Shown here piece after piece: positions 14,985 through 22,852 of a stretch of 64,000 bases of DNA (position 1 is its first letter; each line of letters opens with the position of its first letter). The position numbers were made by a program, and so were the translations under genes. The DNA is from Bacteroidota bacterium. GTDB taxonomy: Bacteria; Bacteroidota; Bacteroidia; Bacteroidales; Lentimicrobiaceae. The DNA is taken from the NCBI GenBank assembly GCA_009773455.1, contig WSXU01000024.1:1-64000 (forward strand), in the 5' to 3' direction. The notes under the pieces are model-generated. The model did not search any database. It was given only the letters and a program-made list of their open reading frames with translations, and was not told the DNA's origin.

Positions 14985-15620
14985 TTAAGCAGGAACAACC
15001 TGATACTCCTTATTGATAAAGATGTTGGCCTTACTTCTGAGTGACTGAACCACCTGGTGTTCACGTTCCAGTACCTGCATACGGTATTCATTCTGAGGCT
15101 CTTTTCCCCTTACCACCTGTGCCTTCTTGGTTTCATGATAAGTGAGTTCGATAAAAATCCTCAGATCGATGCCCTCCGTATTGATGGCATACAAACCGTC
15201 TACGATGATCATCTCAACTCCTTTGAAATCAGTGGTGAGGTGATCAACCTGCTCTGTTACCAGATCGATACAGGGCATGGTTGAGGTACGATCGTTTTTA
15301 AAATCGTCAATGTTCTTATAAATGGTATCCCAATCATATTCGCCAAGGCCAACAGCGGTTTCAATACCGTTTTTCTTACGCCATTCCGTTCGTTCAAGTG
15401 GATGGATCCGGTAATAATTATCTATGTGAATGGGTTTACAAATAATGCCTTCTTTTCGAAGCATTTTAGCAAGAACATGCGATAATTCTGTTTTACCCGA
15501 TCCCGATTCTCCGGATACAGCTATCATAAATTTGTTCTTCCGGTTTTTCAAAATGTAAGGAAGGATTTCTTTTGCCGCATTTTCATGCTTTTCGCCAATC
15601 AGCAATACATCACCAAGCAT
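14985..15620 (-). CDS. Uridine kinase-like P-loop kinase
   Basis: A 211-residue protein with an intact Walker A (GESGSGKT, residues 37-44) and a downstream HIDNYYRIHPLERTEWRKK motif that places it in the uridine kinase/phosphoribulokinase superfamily. The DNYY motif corresponds to the substrate-binding Asp region of that family. A Walker-B-like strand follows (VEMIIVDGLY). It phosphorylates a nucleoside or sugar hydroxyl with ATP; the exact substrate cannot be read from sequence. It shares about half its residues with the paralogue at 15996, separated from it by a repeat array. Confidence 0.8.
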   Translation of the reverse strand: MLGDVLLIGEKHENAAKEILPYILKNRKNKFMIAVSGESGSGKTELSHVLAKMLRKEGIICKPIHIDNYYRIHPLERTEWRKKNGIETAVGLGEYDWDTIYKNIDDFKNDRTSTMPCIDLVTEQVDHLTTDFKGVEMIIVDGLYAINTEGIDLRIFIELTYHETKKAQVVRGKEPQNEYRMQVLEREHQVVQSLRSKANIFINKEYQVVPA

Positions 15621-15659
15621 AGTTTCGGTTGTTTATGTTGAACTTATTATAATTTCAGG

Positions 15660-15850
15660 GTTTCAATGTTTCAAAGTTTCAGGCCTGCCCGCCGAAGAAG
15701 GGATTTCAAAGTTTCAGAGTTTCAGAGTTTCAAAGTTTCAGGCCTGCCCGCCAAAGGAGGGGTTGCAAAGTTTAAAAGTTTCAAGGTTTCAAGGTTTCAA
15801 AGTTTCAAAGTTTCAAAGTTTCAAAGTTTCAAAGTTTCAAAGTTTCAAAG
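15660..15850. repeat. GTTTCAAA octamer array with GGCCTGCCCGCC insertions
   Basis: Many near-perfect 8-base units (TTTCAAAG), most regular from about 15785 to 15850, interrupted by two copies of GGCCTGCCCGCC(G/A)AA at 15682 and 15741. A fragment resembling that insertion occurs again at 25352. An ORF read through the array (15666-15932) is an artefact of the repeat. The rest of the gap up to 15995 is AT-rich with AATCTG/AATCAG fragments and no gene. Confidence 0.9.
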
Positions 15851-15995
15851 TTCCAGAATTGCAGGGTTGCAGGGTTGCAGAATTAAAGGATCCGGAGTTC
15901 AGAATGAGAAATATCTGATTTCTAATTTCTAAATTGGTCCGTTAATCTGTCAATTAATTAATCCACTAATCTGATAATCAGCAAATCAGCCAATC

Positions 15996-16634
15996 TCAGT
16001 AATGAAAAATCTCACTTGCCGTATCAAAATCAAGATAAAAATCGGCCAGGGGCTTCAGCGATTGCACCACCTGGTGTTCGCGTTCAAGTACCTGCATCCG
16101 AAAGTCATCGAGCTCTTCCTTACCTGACCGGCGCTGCTCTTCCATGGTTTCATGATAAGTCATTTCAATAAAGACTTTCAGGTTAGCATCTTCAATCTTC
16201 ATGGAATATAAACCCTCAATGATCAGAATATCAATGCCTTTGAAGTCTGTTGTAACATGATCGATCTGACCGGTAAACAGGTCTACACAGGGGAAAGTAG
16301 ACTTTTCTCCACTTCTGAAGTCGATGATGTTTCTGTAGATCACATGCCACTCGTATTCTTCAAAACCGACCGATTCAATACCATGTTTTTTACGCCATTC
16401 GGTGCGTTCAAGCGGAGCGATGCGGTAATAGTTGTCCATATGAAGCAGTTTCACCCGTAAACCCTGCTTTTTCAACAACCGGCCCAGCATATGGGCTACT
16501 TCACATTTGCCGGTCTCCACCTCACCTGAGATGGTAATGATGTATTTCCCCTTACGATCTTCCAATACTTTGTCAAGAATGGTCTGAGCCGCATTTTCGT
16601 GCTTTTTGTTCAGCAATAATATGTCGTTGAGCAT
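15996..16634 (-). CDS. Uridine kinase-like paralogue with degenerate Walker A
   Basis: A 212-residue protein, collinear with the kinase at 14985 (same MLxDxLLL start, HMDNYYRIAPLERTEWRKK, GLYSMKIEDANLKVFIEMTYHET). Its P-loop reads GEVETGKC (37-44): the Lys is kept, but the Ser/Thr that coordinates magnesium is Cys and the glycine pattern is lost. It may be a weak kinase or a regulatory pseudo-kinase. It lies only 40 bases after the PGM-GH65 gene on the same strand and is likely cotranscribed with it, linking it to glucoside phosphorolysis. Confidence 0.75.
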   Translation of the reverse strand: MLNDILLLNKKHENAAQTILDKVLEDRKGKYIITISGEVETGKCEVAHMLGRLLKKQGLRVKLLHMDNYYRIAPLERTEWRKKHGIESVGFEEYEWHVIYRNIIDFRSGEKSTFPCVDLFTGQIDHVTTDFKGIDILIIEGLYSMKIEDANLKVFIEMTYHETMEEQRRSGKEELDDFRMQVLEREHQVVQSLKPLADFYLDFDTASEIFHY

Positions 16635-16674
16635 AATCTTTAATTAAGATTTAGAGTTAATTGAGTAGATTTAC

Positions 16675-19600
16675 TTAGAGCGATACTTTAAGTTCATTTT
16701 TGTTGTCAAACAGGTGAGTTTTACCATTGATGATAACACCATCCGGCGAGGTCAATTTACTTAAAGCTTTAAGTTGAATTATATCCTTTTTTACTTTAAG
16801 GATGAATCGGTTACCCTTATATGAAAAACTAAAACTGAGCGATTTCCAGGCATCCGGCAGGTTCGGGTTTATTCTGATCTGATCTCCCCTCAGGTTAAGA
16901 CCGGCATAGGCGTAGATGGCGATCAATACCGTTCCGGCCATTACCCCCAGATGAATTCCTTCGGCAGTTGTGCCACCCTGAATATCGTTATAATCGCTGC
17001 TCAGGGCATCCTGGTATAACTCCCAGCTCAGTTTCCTGTCGCCGATCATGTTCGCCAGCAGGGCATGCACAACCCTGCTCAGGGTTGATCCATGTGAAGT
17101 GCGGGCAAGGTAATAGGCCAGATTGTCTTTCAGATATCCATCCTTAATCCGGTATCCAAGTTCTTCAAGAATCACGCGGACTTCTGCATCGTCAAGATTG
17201 TAAAATGCCATCAGTGTGTCGGCTTGTTTGGCAACCTTAAATTCATCGGCCGATTTTCCTTCGGCTTTCAGAATACGGTCGAGCCGGTATATGTTACCGT
17301 ATTTCTGACGATAATAATCCCAGTCAAGTTCTTTCAGGTCAAAATAGCCATCGTATTGTGAAATGATGCCTTCCGGAGAAATCACAACATTCAGTTTCCT
17401 TGAAATATCCTTCCACCGGGCCAGTTCATCATCGCCCAGGTCAAGTTTTGATCTCACGGCACCTGCATCATCACCGATGAGTTCAAGTACCTTAAAAGCC
17501 TTGTCGATGGCCCAGACAACCATGATATTGGTGTATGCATTGTCGCGCAATCCGCCTTCGGTAGAACCATGGTACTGTTCATGGAATTCGTCGGGGCCCA
17601 TTACTTTAGAAATACTGTAGCGTCCGGTTTCAGGGTTAAATTCCGATTTTCCGGCCCAGAAACGGCAGATATCCAGAAACATTTCGGCACCGGATTTTTT
17701 AAGAAAGTCAAGATCACCGGTTGTATGGTAATACTCCCAGACATCGTAGGCTATGGCCAGTGAAACATGCCGCTGAAGTGAACTGTAATCGTCACCCCAT
17801 TCCCCGTTAAGCGGGTTCAGGTGCACAACCTGGGTTTCCTCCCTCCCATCGCTTCCGCTCTGCCATGGGAACATGGCGCCTGTATAGCCGTATTCCCGGG
17901 CATATTCCCTGGCTTTAGGCAACCGGTTATAACGATACATCAGGGTTGCTTTCGCAGCATCAGGAAGATGAATGTTGTAAAAAGGCAGGATAAAAAGCTC
18001 ATCCCAGAAAATATGCCCCCTGTATGCTTCACCATGCAATCCCCGGGCAGTAAAACTGGCATCAATCTTTGCATTGTGATGAGAGGCAGATACCATCAGA
18101 TGATACAGGTGAAGCCGGATCAGCTTCTGATCCATACGGTTTCCTTCAATCTGAACATCAATTTTGTCCCACAATTCCTTCCAGACCTCACTGCTTTCCT
18201 GAAGAAGCTCATCAAACCCATGGTTTGCACCAGCCGCTTCTATCGCCTTTTCCAGCGGATCGTTCACATCGTCGTGTTTCGAGGTATAGATGGCAACAAA
18301 TTTCTCAAGAACAACAGTCTTTCCGGATTCTGCCTTGACACTAAAATGCAGGAAAGCTTTCGAAGGACCCAGTTCTTCTGTACCGGTAATTTTCAATGCT
18401 TCCCCATCAATCAACAACTTATGATTGGCTGCTTCCACAATGCTGACGGCCGATTGGGTAGTATCAACCGAAACCCAGATCAGGTTTTCACGGCAACCCT
18501 GCTGCCTGTGCTTCAGGTGCTGCTGATTCAGTTGTTTGTAGCGCTCAACACCATCGTTGATGATGGCTCCGTTGATTCCGCTGCTCAGCGTGATTTCACC
18601 ACCGTAATTCAATGGCGTGATCTGATATTGTAATGAAGCCAGGTGAGGATCTGCCATGCTTGCCATTCTTTTGGAAACAATCTCTGTTTCACGGCCCTTC
18701 GCATCCCTGACAACTATATGACGACTGAAAACACCTGTCCTGAAGTCGAGGTGTTTTTTGAATTCAAGAAACTCCGTATGATTGAAATCGAACCATTCTC
18801 CGCCATCGATCCTGAAATTGACGGGCAGCCAGTTCGGAACATTGACAAAATCTTCATTTTCGACCATCCGGTCACCTACCTTTGATGCAAGACGGTTATA
18901 CAATCCGGCGATGTATGTTCCGGGATTGTTCACTGCATTGGAATCTGTTTCTTCCATGGCGCCGCGGGTTCCGAAATAACCATTTCCGACAGCAAGCAAG
19001 GCTTCGCGGGTGCGTTCCTTCTTTGGCTCATAGGCGTGATAGGTTATCGACCACTGTTCATCATTCAATCCCTTACCGAACCATTCATTGATGCGTTCAA
19101 TGCTGAACTCTTCAAGATCTTCCACCACAACATCAGCACCATTGAGGAGCAGTTCATTTGAATTTTCTTCCCTTGCAATTCCGATGACAAGTCCGAATGC
19201 ACCCTTTTGTCCTGCCTGAACACCGGAAACAGCATCTTCTACAATAACAGAGCGATCATAGGACACACCCATGTTATCGGCAGCCGTGGTAAAAATATCA
19301 GGTTCCGGCTTGCCTTTAAGTTTCAGCTCAGCTGAAACCACCCCATCTACCCGTGTTTCAAATAAATGCAGCAATCCGGCGGCTTCGAGCACCGGGCCGC
19401 AGTTCTTGCTTGATGAAGCCACACCAACCCTGATATCCTGTGCCTTAAGTTCACGAATGAGAGAAACAGTACTTTCATACACGCCAACACCATCCCGTTT
19501 TAATATTTCATTGAAAGCATAATCCTTACGATTGCCGAGTCCGCAAATGGTTTCCAGATCATGTGTATCTGCAGGATCACCAAATGGAAGAATGATGCCC

Positions 19601-19827
19601 CTTGATTTAAGAAAATCCTCTACCCCCTTATACCTGGGCTTGCCATCTACAAAAGGCAGATAATCACCTGTATGGGTGAATTCTTTAAATGGTTCACCCT
19701 GCTTTTCAGCTCTTTCCTTTAGAAAATCATCAAACATTTTTTTCCAGGCCGTGCTGTGAACCAGGGCTGTCTTGGTAATTACCCCATCAAGGTCGAAAAT
19801 GACGGCATCAAAGTGGTTTTTATGCAT
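16675..19827 (-). CDS. Beta-phosphoglucomutase fused to GH65 glycoside phosphorylase
   Basis: About 1050 residues from the ATG at 19827; a promoter box at 19873-19880 rules out the longer ORF. Residues about 1-230 are a HAD beta-phosphoglucomutase (FDAVIFDLDGVITKTALVH; GVASSSKNC; GKPEPDIF; VEDAVSGVQAG). Residues about 270-1050 are a GH65 catalytic module (ITYHAYEPKKERTREALLAVGNGYFG near its start; the general-acid Glu in VMGPDEFHE). GH65 enzymes phosphorolyse maltose, trehalose or kojibiose to beta-glucose-1-phosphate, which the mutase turns into glucose-6-phosphate; the fusion channels these steps. The exact disaccharide is not readable. It likely cotranscribes with the kinase paralogues downstream. 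Confidence 0.92.
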   Translation of the reverse strand: MHKNHFDAVIFDLDGVITKTALVHSTAWKKMFDDFLKERAEKQGEPFKEFTHTGDYLPFVDGKPRYKGVEDFLKSRGIILPFGDPADTHDLETICGLGNRKDYAFNEILKRDGVGVYESTVSLIRELKAQDIRVGVASSSKNCGPVLEAAGLLHLFETRVDGVVSAELKLKGKPEPDIFTTAADNMGVSYDRSVIVEDAVSGVQAGQKGAFGLVIGIAREENSNELLLNGADVVVEDLEEFSIERINEWFGKGLNDEQWSITYHAYEPKKERTREALLAVGNGYFGTRGAMEETDSNAVNNPGTYIAGLYNRLASKVGDRMVENEDFVNVPNWLPVNFRIDGGEWFDFNHTEFLEFKKHLDFRTGVFSRHIVVRDAKGRETEIVSKRMASMADPHLASLQYQITPLNYGGEITLSSGINGAIINDGVERYKQLNQQHLKHRQQGCRENLIWVSVDTTQSAVSIVEAANHKLLIDGEALKITGTEELGPSKAFLHFSVKAESGKTVVLEKFVAIYTSKHDDVNDPLEKAIEAAGANHGFDELLQESSEVWKELWDKIDVQIEGNRMDQKLIRLHLYHLMVSASHHNAKIDASFTARGLHGEAYRGHIFWDELFILPFYNIHLPDAAKATLMYRYNRLPKAREYAREYGYTGAMFPWQSGSDGREETQVVHLNPLNGEWGDDYSSLQRHVSLAIAYDVWEYYHTTGDLDFLKKSGAEMFLDICRFWAGKSEFNPETGRYSISKVMGPDEFHEQYHGSTEGGLRDNAYTNIMVVWAIDKAFKVLELIGDDAGAVRSKLDLGDDELARWKDISRKLNVVISPEGIISQYDGYFDLKELDWDYYRQKYGNIYRLDRILKAEGKSADEFKVAKQADTLMAFYNLDDAEVRVILEELGYRIKDGYLKDNLAYYLARTSHGSTLSRVVHALLANMIGDRKLSWELYQDALSSDYNDIQGGTTAEGIHLGVMAGTVLIAIYAYAGLNLRGDQIRINPNLPDAWKSLSFSFSYKGNRFILKVKKDIIQLKALSKLTSPDGVIINGKTHLFDNKNELKVSL

Positions 19828-19872
19828 AAGTATCTGATTATGTGTATTTTCTATACTTTCAATTTTGCAAAG

Positions 19873-19880
19873 CAAAGATA
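19873..19880 (-). promoter_or_regulatory. -7 box (TATCTTTG) of the PGM-GH65 gene
   Basis: Exact TAnnTTTG on the minus strand, 46 bases upstream of the ATG at 19827. It fixes the start choice. The remaining 19890-20130 gap holds nothing recognisable. Confidence 0.75.
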
Positions 19881-20130
19881 AGGAATTACTGACATCCATC
19901 TGATGGCTATTGTAAAAAATAAGCAGGCAGTCGGGAATGAGAAAGAACTCAGAATTTAATGCGTGATTCCTGGTTCTTAAACTCTACAGATACAAAAAGA
20001 TAAGCATACGAATTGGAGAAGTCGGCCAGGGTTATAATTTCCGGTTACTTCAATGTAACCCGGTTCTTTAATTGGCGGCAGACTGAAAGTACCAGGCAAT
20101 CCGGATGCAGAACACTGAAAACAGGGTATA

Positions 20131-20165
20131 AAAAAAGCGTGCCGGAATCAATGGCACGCTTTTTT
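20131..20165 (-). terminator. Strong terminator after the fasciclin gene
   Basis: AAAAAAGCGTGCC pairs perfectly with GGCACGCTTTTTT (13 bp) around a 9-base loop, with T/A tracts on both sides; it can work in either direction. It sits 18 bases beyond the fasciclin stop. Confidence 0.9.
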
Positions 20166-20182
20166 GAGAAGATTATTTAAAA

Positions 20183-21112
20183 TTATGGCAGGAGTACTGC
20201 ATCAATCGCATGAATCACACCGTTTGCTCCCTGTACATCGGTAGCTATAACATTTGAGTTTCCGTTTAACTTAACGCCCATAGTATTGGCTACAATGCTG
20301 ATGTTACTTCCTTCGTTGAGTGTCGGCACCATGCCAGAAGAAACCTGTGAGGCCACAACATTACCTGAGACAACATGATATAATAGAATCGGTGTCAGCT
20401 GAGCAGCGGTAAGATCATCGATTCCACTCACTCCGAGGGCAGCAAATAGTTCAGCAAATGCAGCATTGGTCGGCGCGAATACAGTAAACGGACCAGGAGC
20501 ACTCAAAGCATCAACCAGCCCTGCTTTTACGACAGCCTGAACCAGGATGCTGAAGTCAGGATTGTTGATGGCATGACCAACAACACTGGGAGGAAGAATC
20601 ACTTTATCAATGGCATGAATCGTTCCATTGGAGGCCATAACATCGGTGGTAACAACTTTGCTGTTATCTACCATTACGTTGCTGCCCTTCAGGATAAACA
20701 ATTTTACTTTGTTCCCATTGGGACCATAATTATTCAATGTTTCAACATAACCGGTTGCAATATCCATTGCTTTTACGTTACCTGAAATAACGTGATTGAG
20801 CAGAATCGGTTTAAGGGTTTCAGCACTTAAATCGCTGATACCTGAAACACCTAATTGGGCAAAAAGTGCGTTAAAAGCTGCATTGGTTGGCGCAAAAACG
20901 GTGAATGGGCCTGTCCCTTCCATTGCAGATACAAGGTCTGCTTTGTCAAGCGCTTCAACAAGAATTGAAAAATCCGGGTTGGAAGATGCAACCTGAGCAA
21001 TGTTCTTGCTTTCAGTCTTTTTATCATCCTCATCTTTAGAGCAGGATACAAATACGGTTAAGGCTGCTATGGCAAATATTGCCAGTCTGAATTTTGAGAA
21101 GTTGGTTTTCAT
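20183..21112 (-). CDS. Lipoprotein with two fasciclin (FAS1) domains
   Basis: A 309-residue protein with a lipoprotein signal (FAIAALTVFVSC, lipobox FVSC near Cys24). Two tandem FAS1 domains follow (about residues 35-170 and 175-309), each with NPDFSILV at the start, GPFTVFAPTNAAF, ILLxHVxSGNV and NGxIHAIDxVxLP at the end. These surface proteins usually act in adhesion or matrix contacts. Upstream 21113-21342 holds no other gene; I see no clear TAnnTTTG box there. Confidence 0.92.
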   Translation of the reverse strand: MKTNFSKFRLAIFAIAALTVFVSCSKDEDDKKTESKNIAQVASSNPDFSILVEALDKADLVSAMEGTGPFTVFAPTNAAFNALFAQLGVSGISDLSAETLKPILLNHVISGNVKAMDIATGYVETLNNYGPNGNKVKLFILKGSNVMVDNSKVVTTDVMASNGTIHAIDKVILPPSVVGHAINNPDFSILVQAVVKAGLVDALSAPGPFTVFAPTNAAFAELFAALGVSGIDDLTAAQLTPILLYHVVSGNVVASQVSSGMVPTLNEGSNISIVANTMGVKLNGNSNVIATDVQGANGVIHAIDAVLLP

Positions 21113-21342
21113 AATGGTTTTGTTTAAGGTTTAGTTCAATTTGTTAAACATAACTCTTAAACCAATATCCCAACCAGATTGTTTAATTATTCGTAATATT
21201 TTTTAGACAAAAAAAGTTAAAAACCAGAATGAAAAGATATAATACAATGATTATTAGTGATTTAGAATTTATTAGATTTCCCGGGAATTAAAGAATTTGA
21301 ATCTGATCTGAATTATACAGCATTCACACTAAGGTAACCAAA

Positions 21343-22623
21343 TCAGGCACTCCCTTTACCTGGCTTCATAATCAGTCGCAGCGACTGATCATAAGTCATA
21401 TAATTCCACAACCAGTTAATAAAAATAAGCATGCGGTTCTTAACTCCCACGATCGACATCAGGTGAACAAACATCCAGACCAGCCAGGCAAAGAAACCCT
21501 GAAAACGTAGAAATGGAAGGTCAACCACGGCTTTGTTTCGACCAATGGTTGCCATTGAACCCTTGTTGTAATACCTGAAGGGCTTCATGCTCCCAGACTT
21601 CAGTTTGCGTTTCAGGTTACCGGCCAGTGTTGATGCCTGTTGAATAGCTACCTGTGCAACCTGTGGATAGCCGTTGGGGGTTAGATCCGACTCAAACAGG
21701 GCAATATCACCTATGGCAAAGACCGAATCAAGGCCTTTTACCTGGTTATATTCATCTATCAGCAAGCGGTTTCCCCGCCCTGTATTAACTTCAGCAATCC
21801 CTTTGGGCAGTTCTCCCCGGATACCTGCAGCCCATATCAGTGTGTGAGCCTTCAGATGTTCACCGTTGTGTAATAATACCTCATCATTTTCATATCCGGT
21901 AACCTGAATTCCGGTAAGAATATTGACCCCAAGTTTTTCAAGAAACCTGGTGGCTTTATCTGAAGAAGAAGCTGACATGCTTGAAAGCAACTTTGTGGAC
22001 GCTTCAACAAGATATATCTTCATTTTCCTGAAGTTCAGCTCAGGATAATCCTTAGGAAGCACATAAGTGCGCATTTCAGCCAGTGCACCGGCAAGCTCAA
22101 CACCAGTAGGACCACCTCCAACAATCACTGTATTCAACAACGATTCTATTTCTGAAGGATCGTCACTGGTGAGCGCTGCTTCATAGTTTTTCAGAATGGT
22201 ATTGCGGAGATTCAGCGCCTCACCAACCGTTTTCATTGGTAAAGCCGACTCGGCAATCTGTTTCATACCAAAAAAATTGGTATTTGCGCCGGTCGCTATC
22301 ACAAGAAAATCGTAATGCACATCACCCAAGGTCGTTTGCACCAGCTTATCATCAGTGTTAACGTTAATAACTTCAGACAGCCTGATATGCAGGTCGTTCT
22401 GCTGCTGGAAAATTTTCCTCAGGGGAAATGAAATGGCGCTGGGTTCAAGCCCGGCGGTTGCAACCTGGTAAAAAAGAGGCTGAAACTGGTGGAAATTATT
22501 ACGGTCGATCAGAACCACCTGGTACATGGTGCCCCGCAGGGCCCTGACAAGTTTGAGTCCGGCAAAGCCGGCACCAATAACAACAATGCGCTCGTGTTGT
22601 GTTTCAGGGATATTTAATGGCAT
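21343..22623 (-). CDS. ndh: Type II NADH:quinone dehydrogenase (NDH-2)
   Basis: A 426-residue protein with an FAD-binding Rossmann motif at the N-terminus (IVVIGAGFAGLKLVRAL) and a second NADH-binding motif (VIVGGGPTGVELAGALAEM) near residue 165. FAIGDIAL near residue 300 contacts FAD. The C-terminus has the hydrophobic membrane-attachment region (FFAWLVWMFVHLMSIVG). It passes electrons from NADH to quinone without pumping protons. It is a single-gene unit divergent from the CotH-family gene. Confidence 0.93.
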   Translation of the reverse strand: MPLNIPETQHERIVVIGAGFAGLKLVRALRGTMYQVVLIDRNNFHQFQPLFYQVATAGLEPSAISFPLRKIFQQQNDLHIRLSEVINVNTDDKLVQTTLGDVHYDFLVIATGANTNFFGMKQIAESALPMKTVGEALNLRNTILKNYEAALTSDDPSEIESLLNTVIVGGGPTGVELAGALAEMRTYVLPKDYPELNFRKMKIYLVEASTKLLSSMSASSSDKATRFLEKLGVNILTGIQVTGYENDEVLLHNGEHLKAHTLIWAAGIRGELPKGIAEVNTGRGNRLLIDEYNQVKGLDSVFAIGDIALFESDLTPNGYPQVAQVAIQQASTLAGNLKRKLKSGSMKPFRYYNKGSMATIGRNKAVVDLPFLRFQGFFAWLVWMFVHLMSIVGVKNRMLIFINWLWNYMTYDQSLRLIMKPGKGSA

Positions 22624-22809
22624 ACGATTCTTGTTTCAGGCATTAATAACAAACAATACCTGATTTTTGCCTGTAAAATTATCAAGAAAAATGTGGCGGA
22701 TCCCTTTATTCATGAAAATCGTTGATTCTGAAAGGATAAAGTGGCTTAACAAAAATAGCTGAACACAAAGGAATAATGGTTGCCCGATGAATGCTGCCGC
22801 ATTCTTTAG

Positions 22810-22817
22810 TACCTTTG
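22810..22817 (+). promoter_or_regulatory. -7 box (TACCTTTG) of the CotH-family gene
   Basis: TAnnTTTG on the plus strand, 36 bases upstream of the ATG at 22853. It lies inside the longer ORF form and so supports the shorter start. Confidence 0.6.
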
Positions 22818-22852
22818 TCAGTGCAACAAGTATCCACGGCAATTCATTTCCA

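Noticed and set aside
15660-15850. Possible CRISPR array
   Set aside because: Units are 8 bases in direct contact, with no 25-40 base repeats or unique spacers, and no cas genes occur in the window.
15666-15932. An 88-aa ORF rich in FQSFKVS repeats
   Set aside because: It is read through the GTTTCAAA tandem array; the protein pattern is only the repeat translated.
17821-18633. A 270-aa ORF opposite the GH65 gene
   Set aside because: It is antisense to a well-supported catalytic domain and has no recognisable family or promoter.
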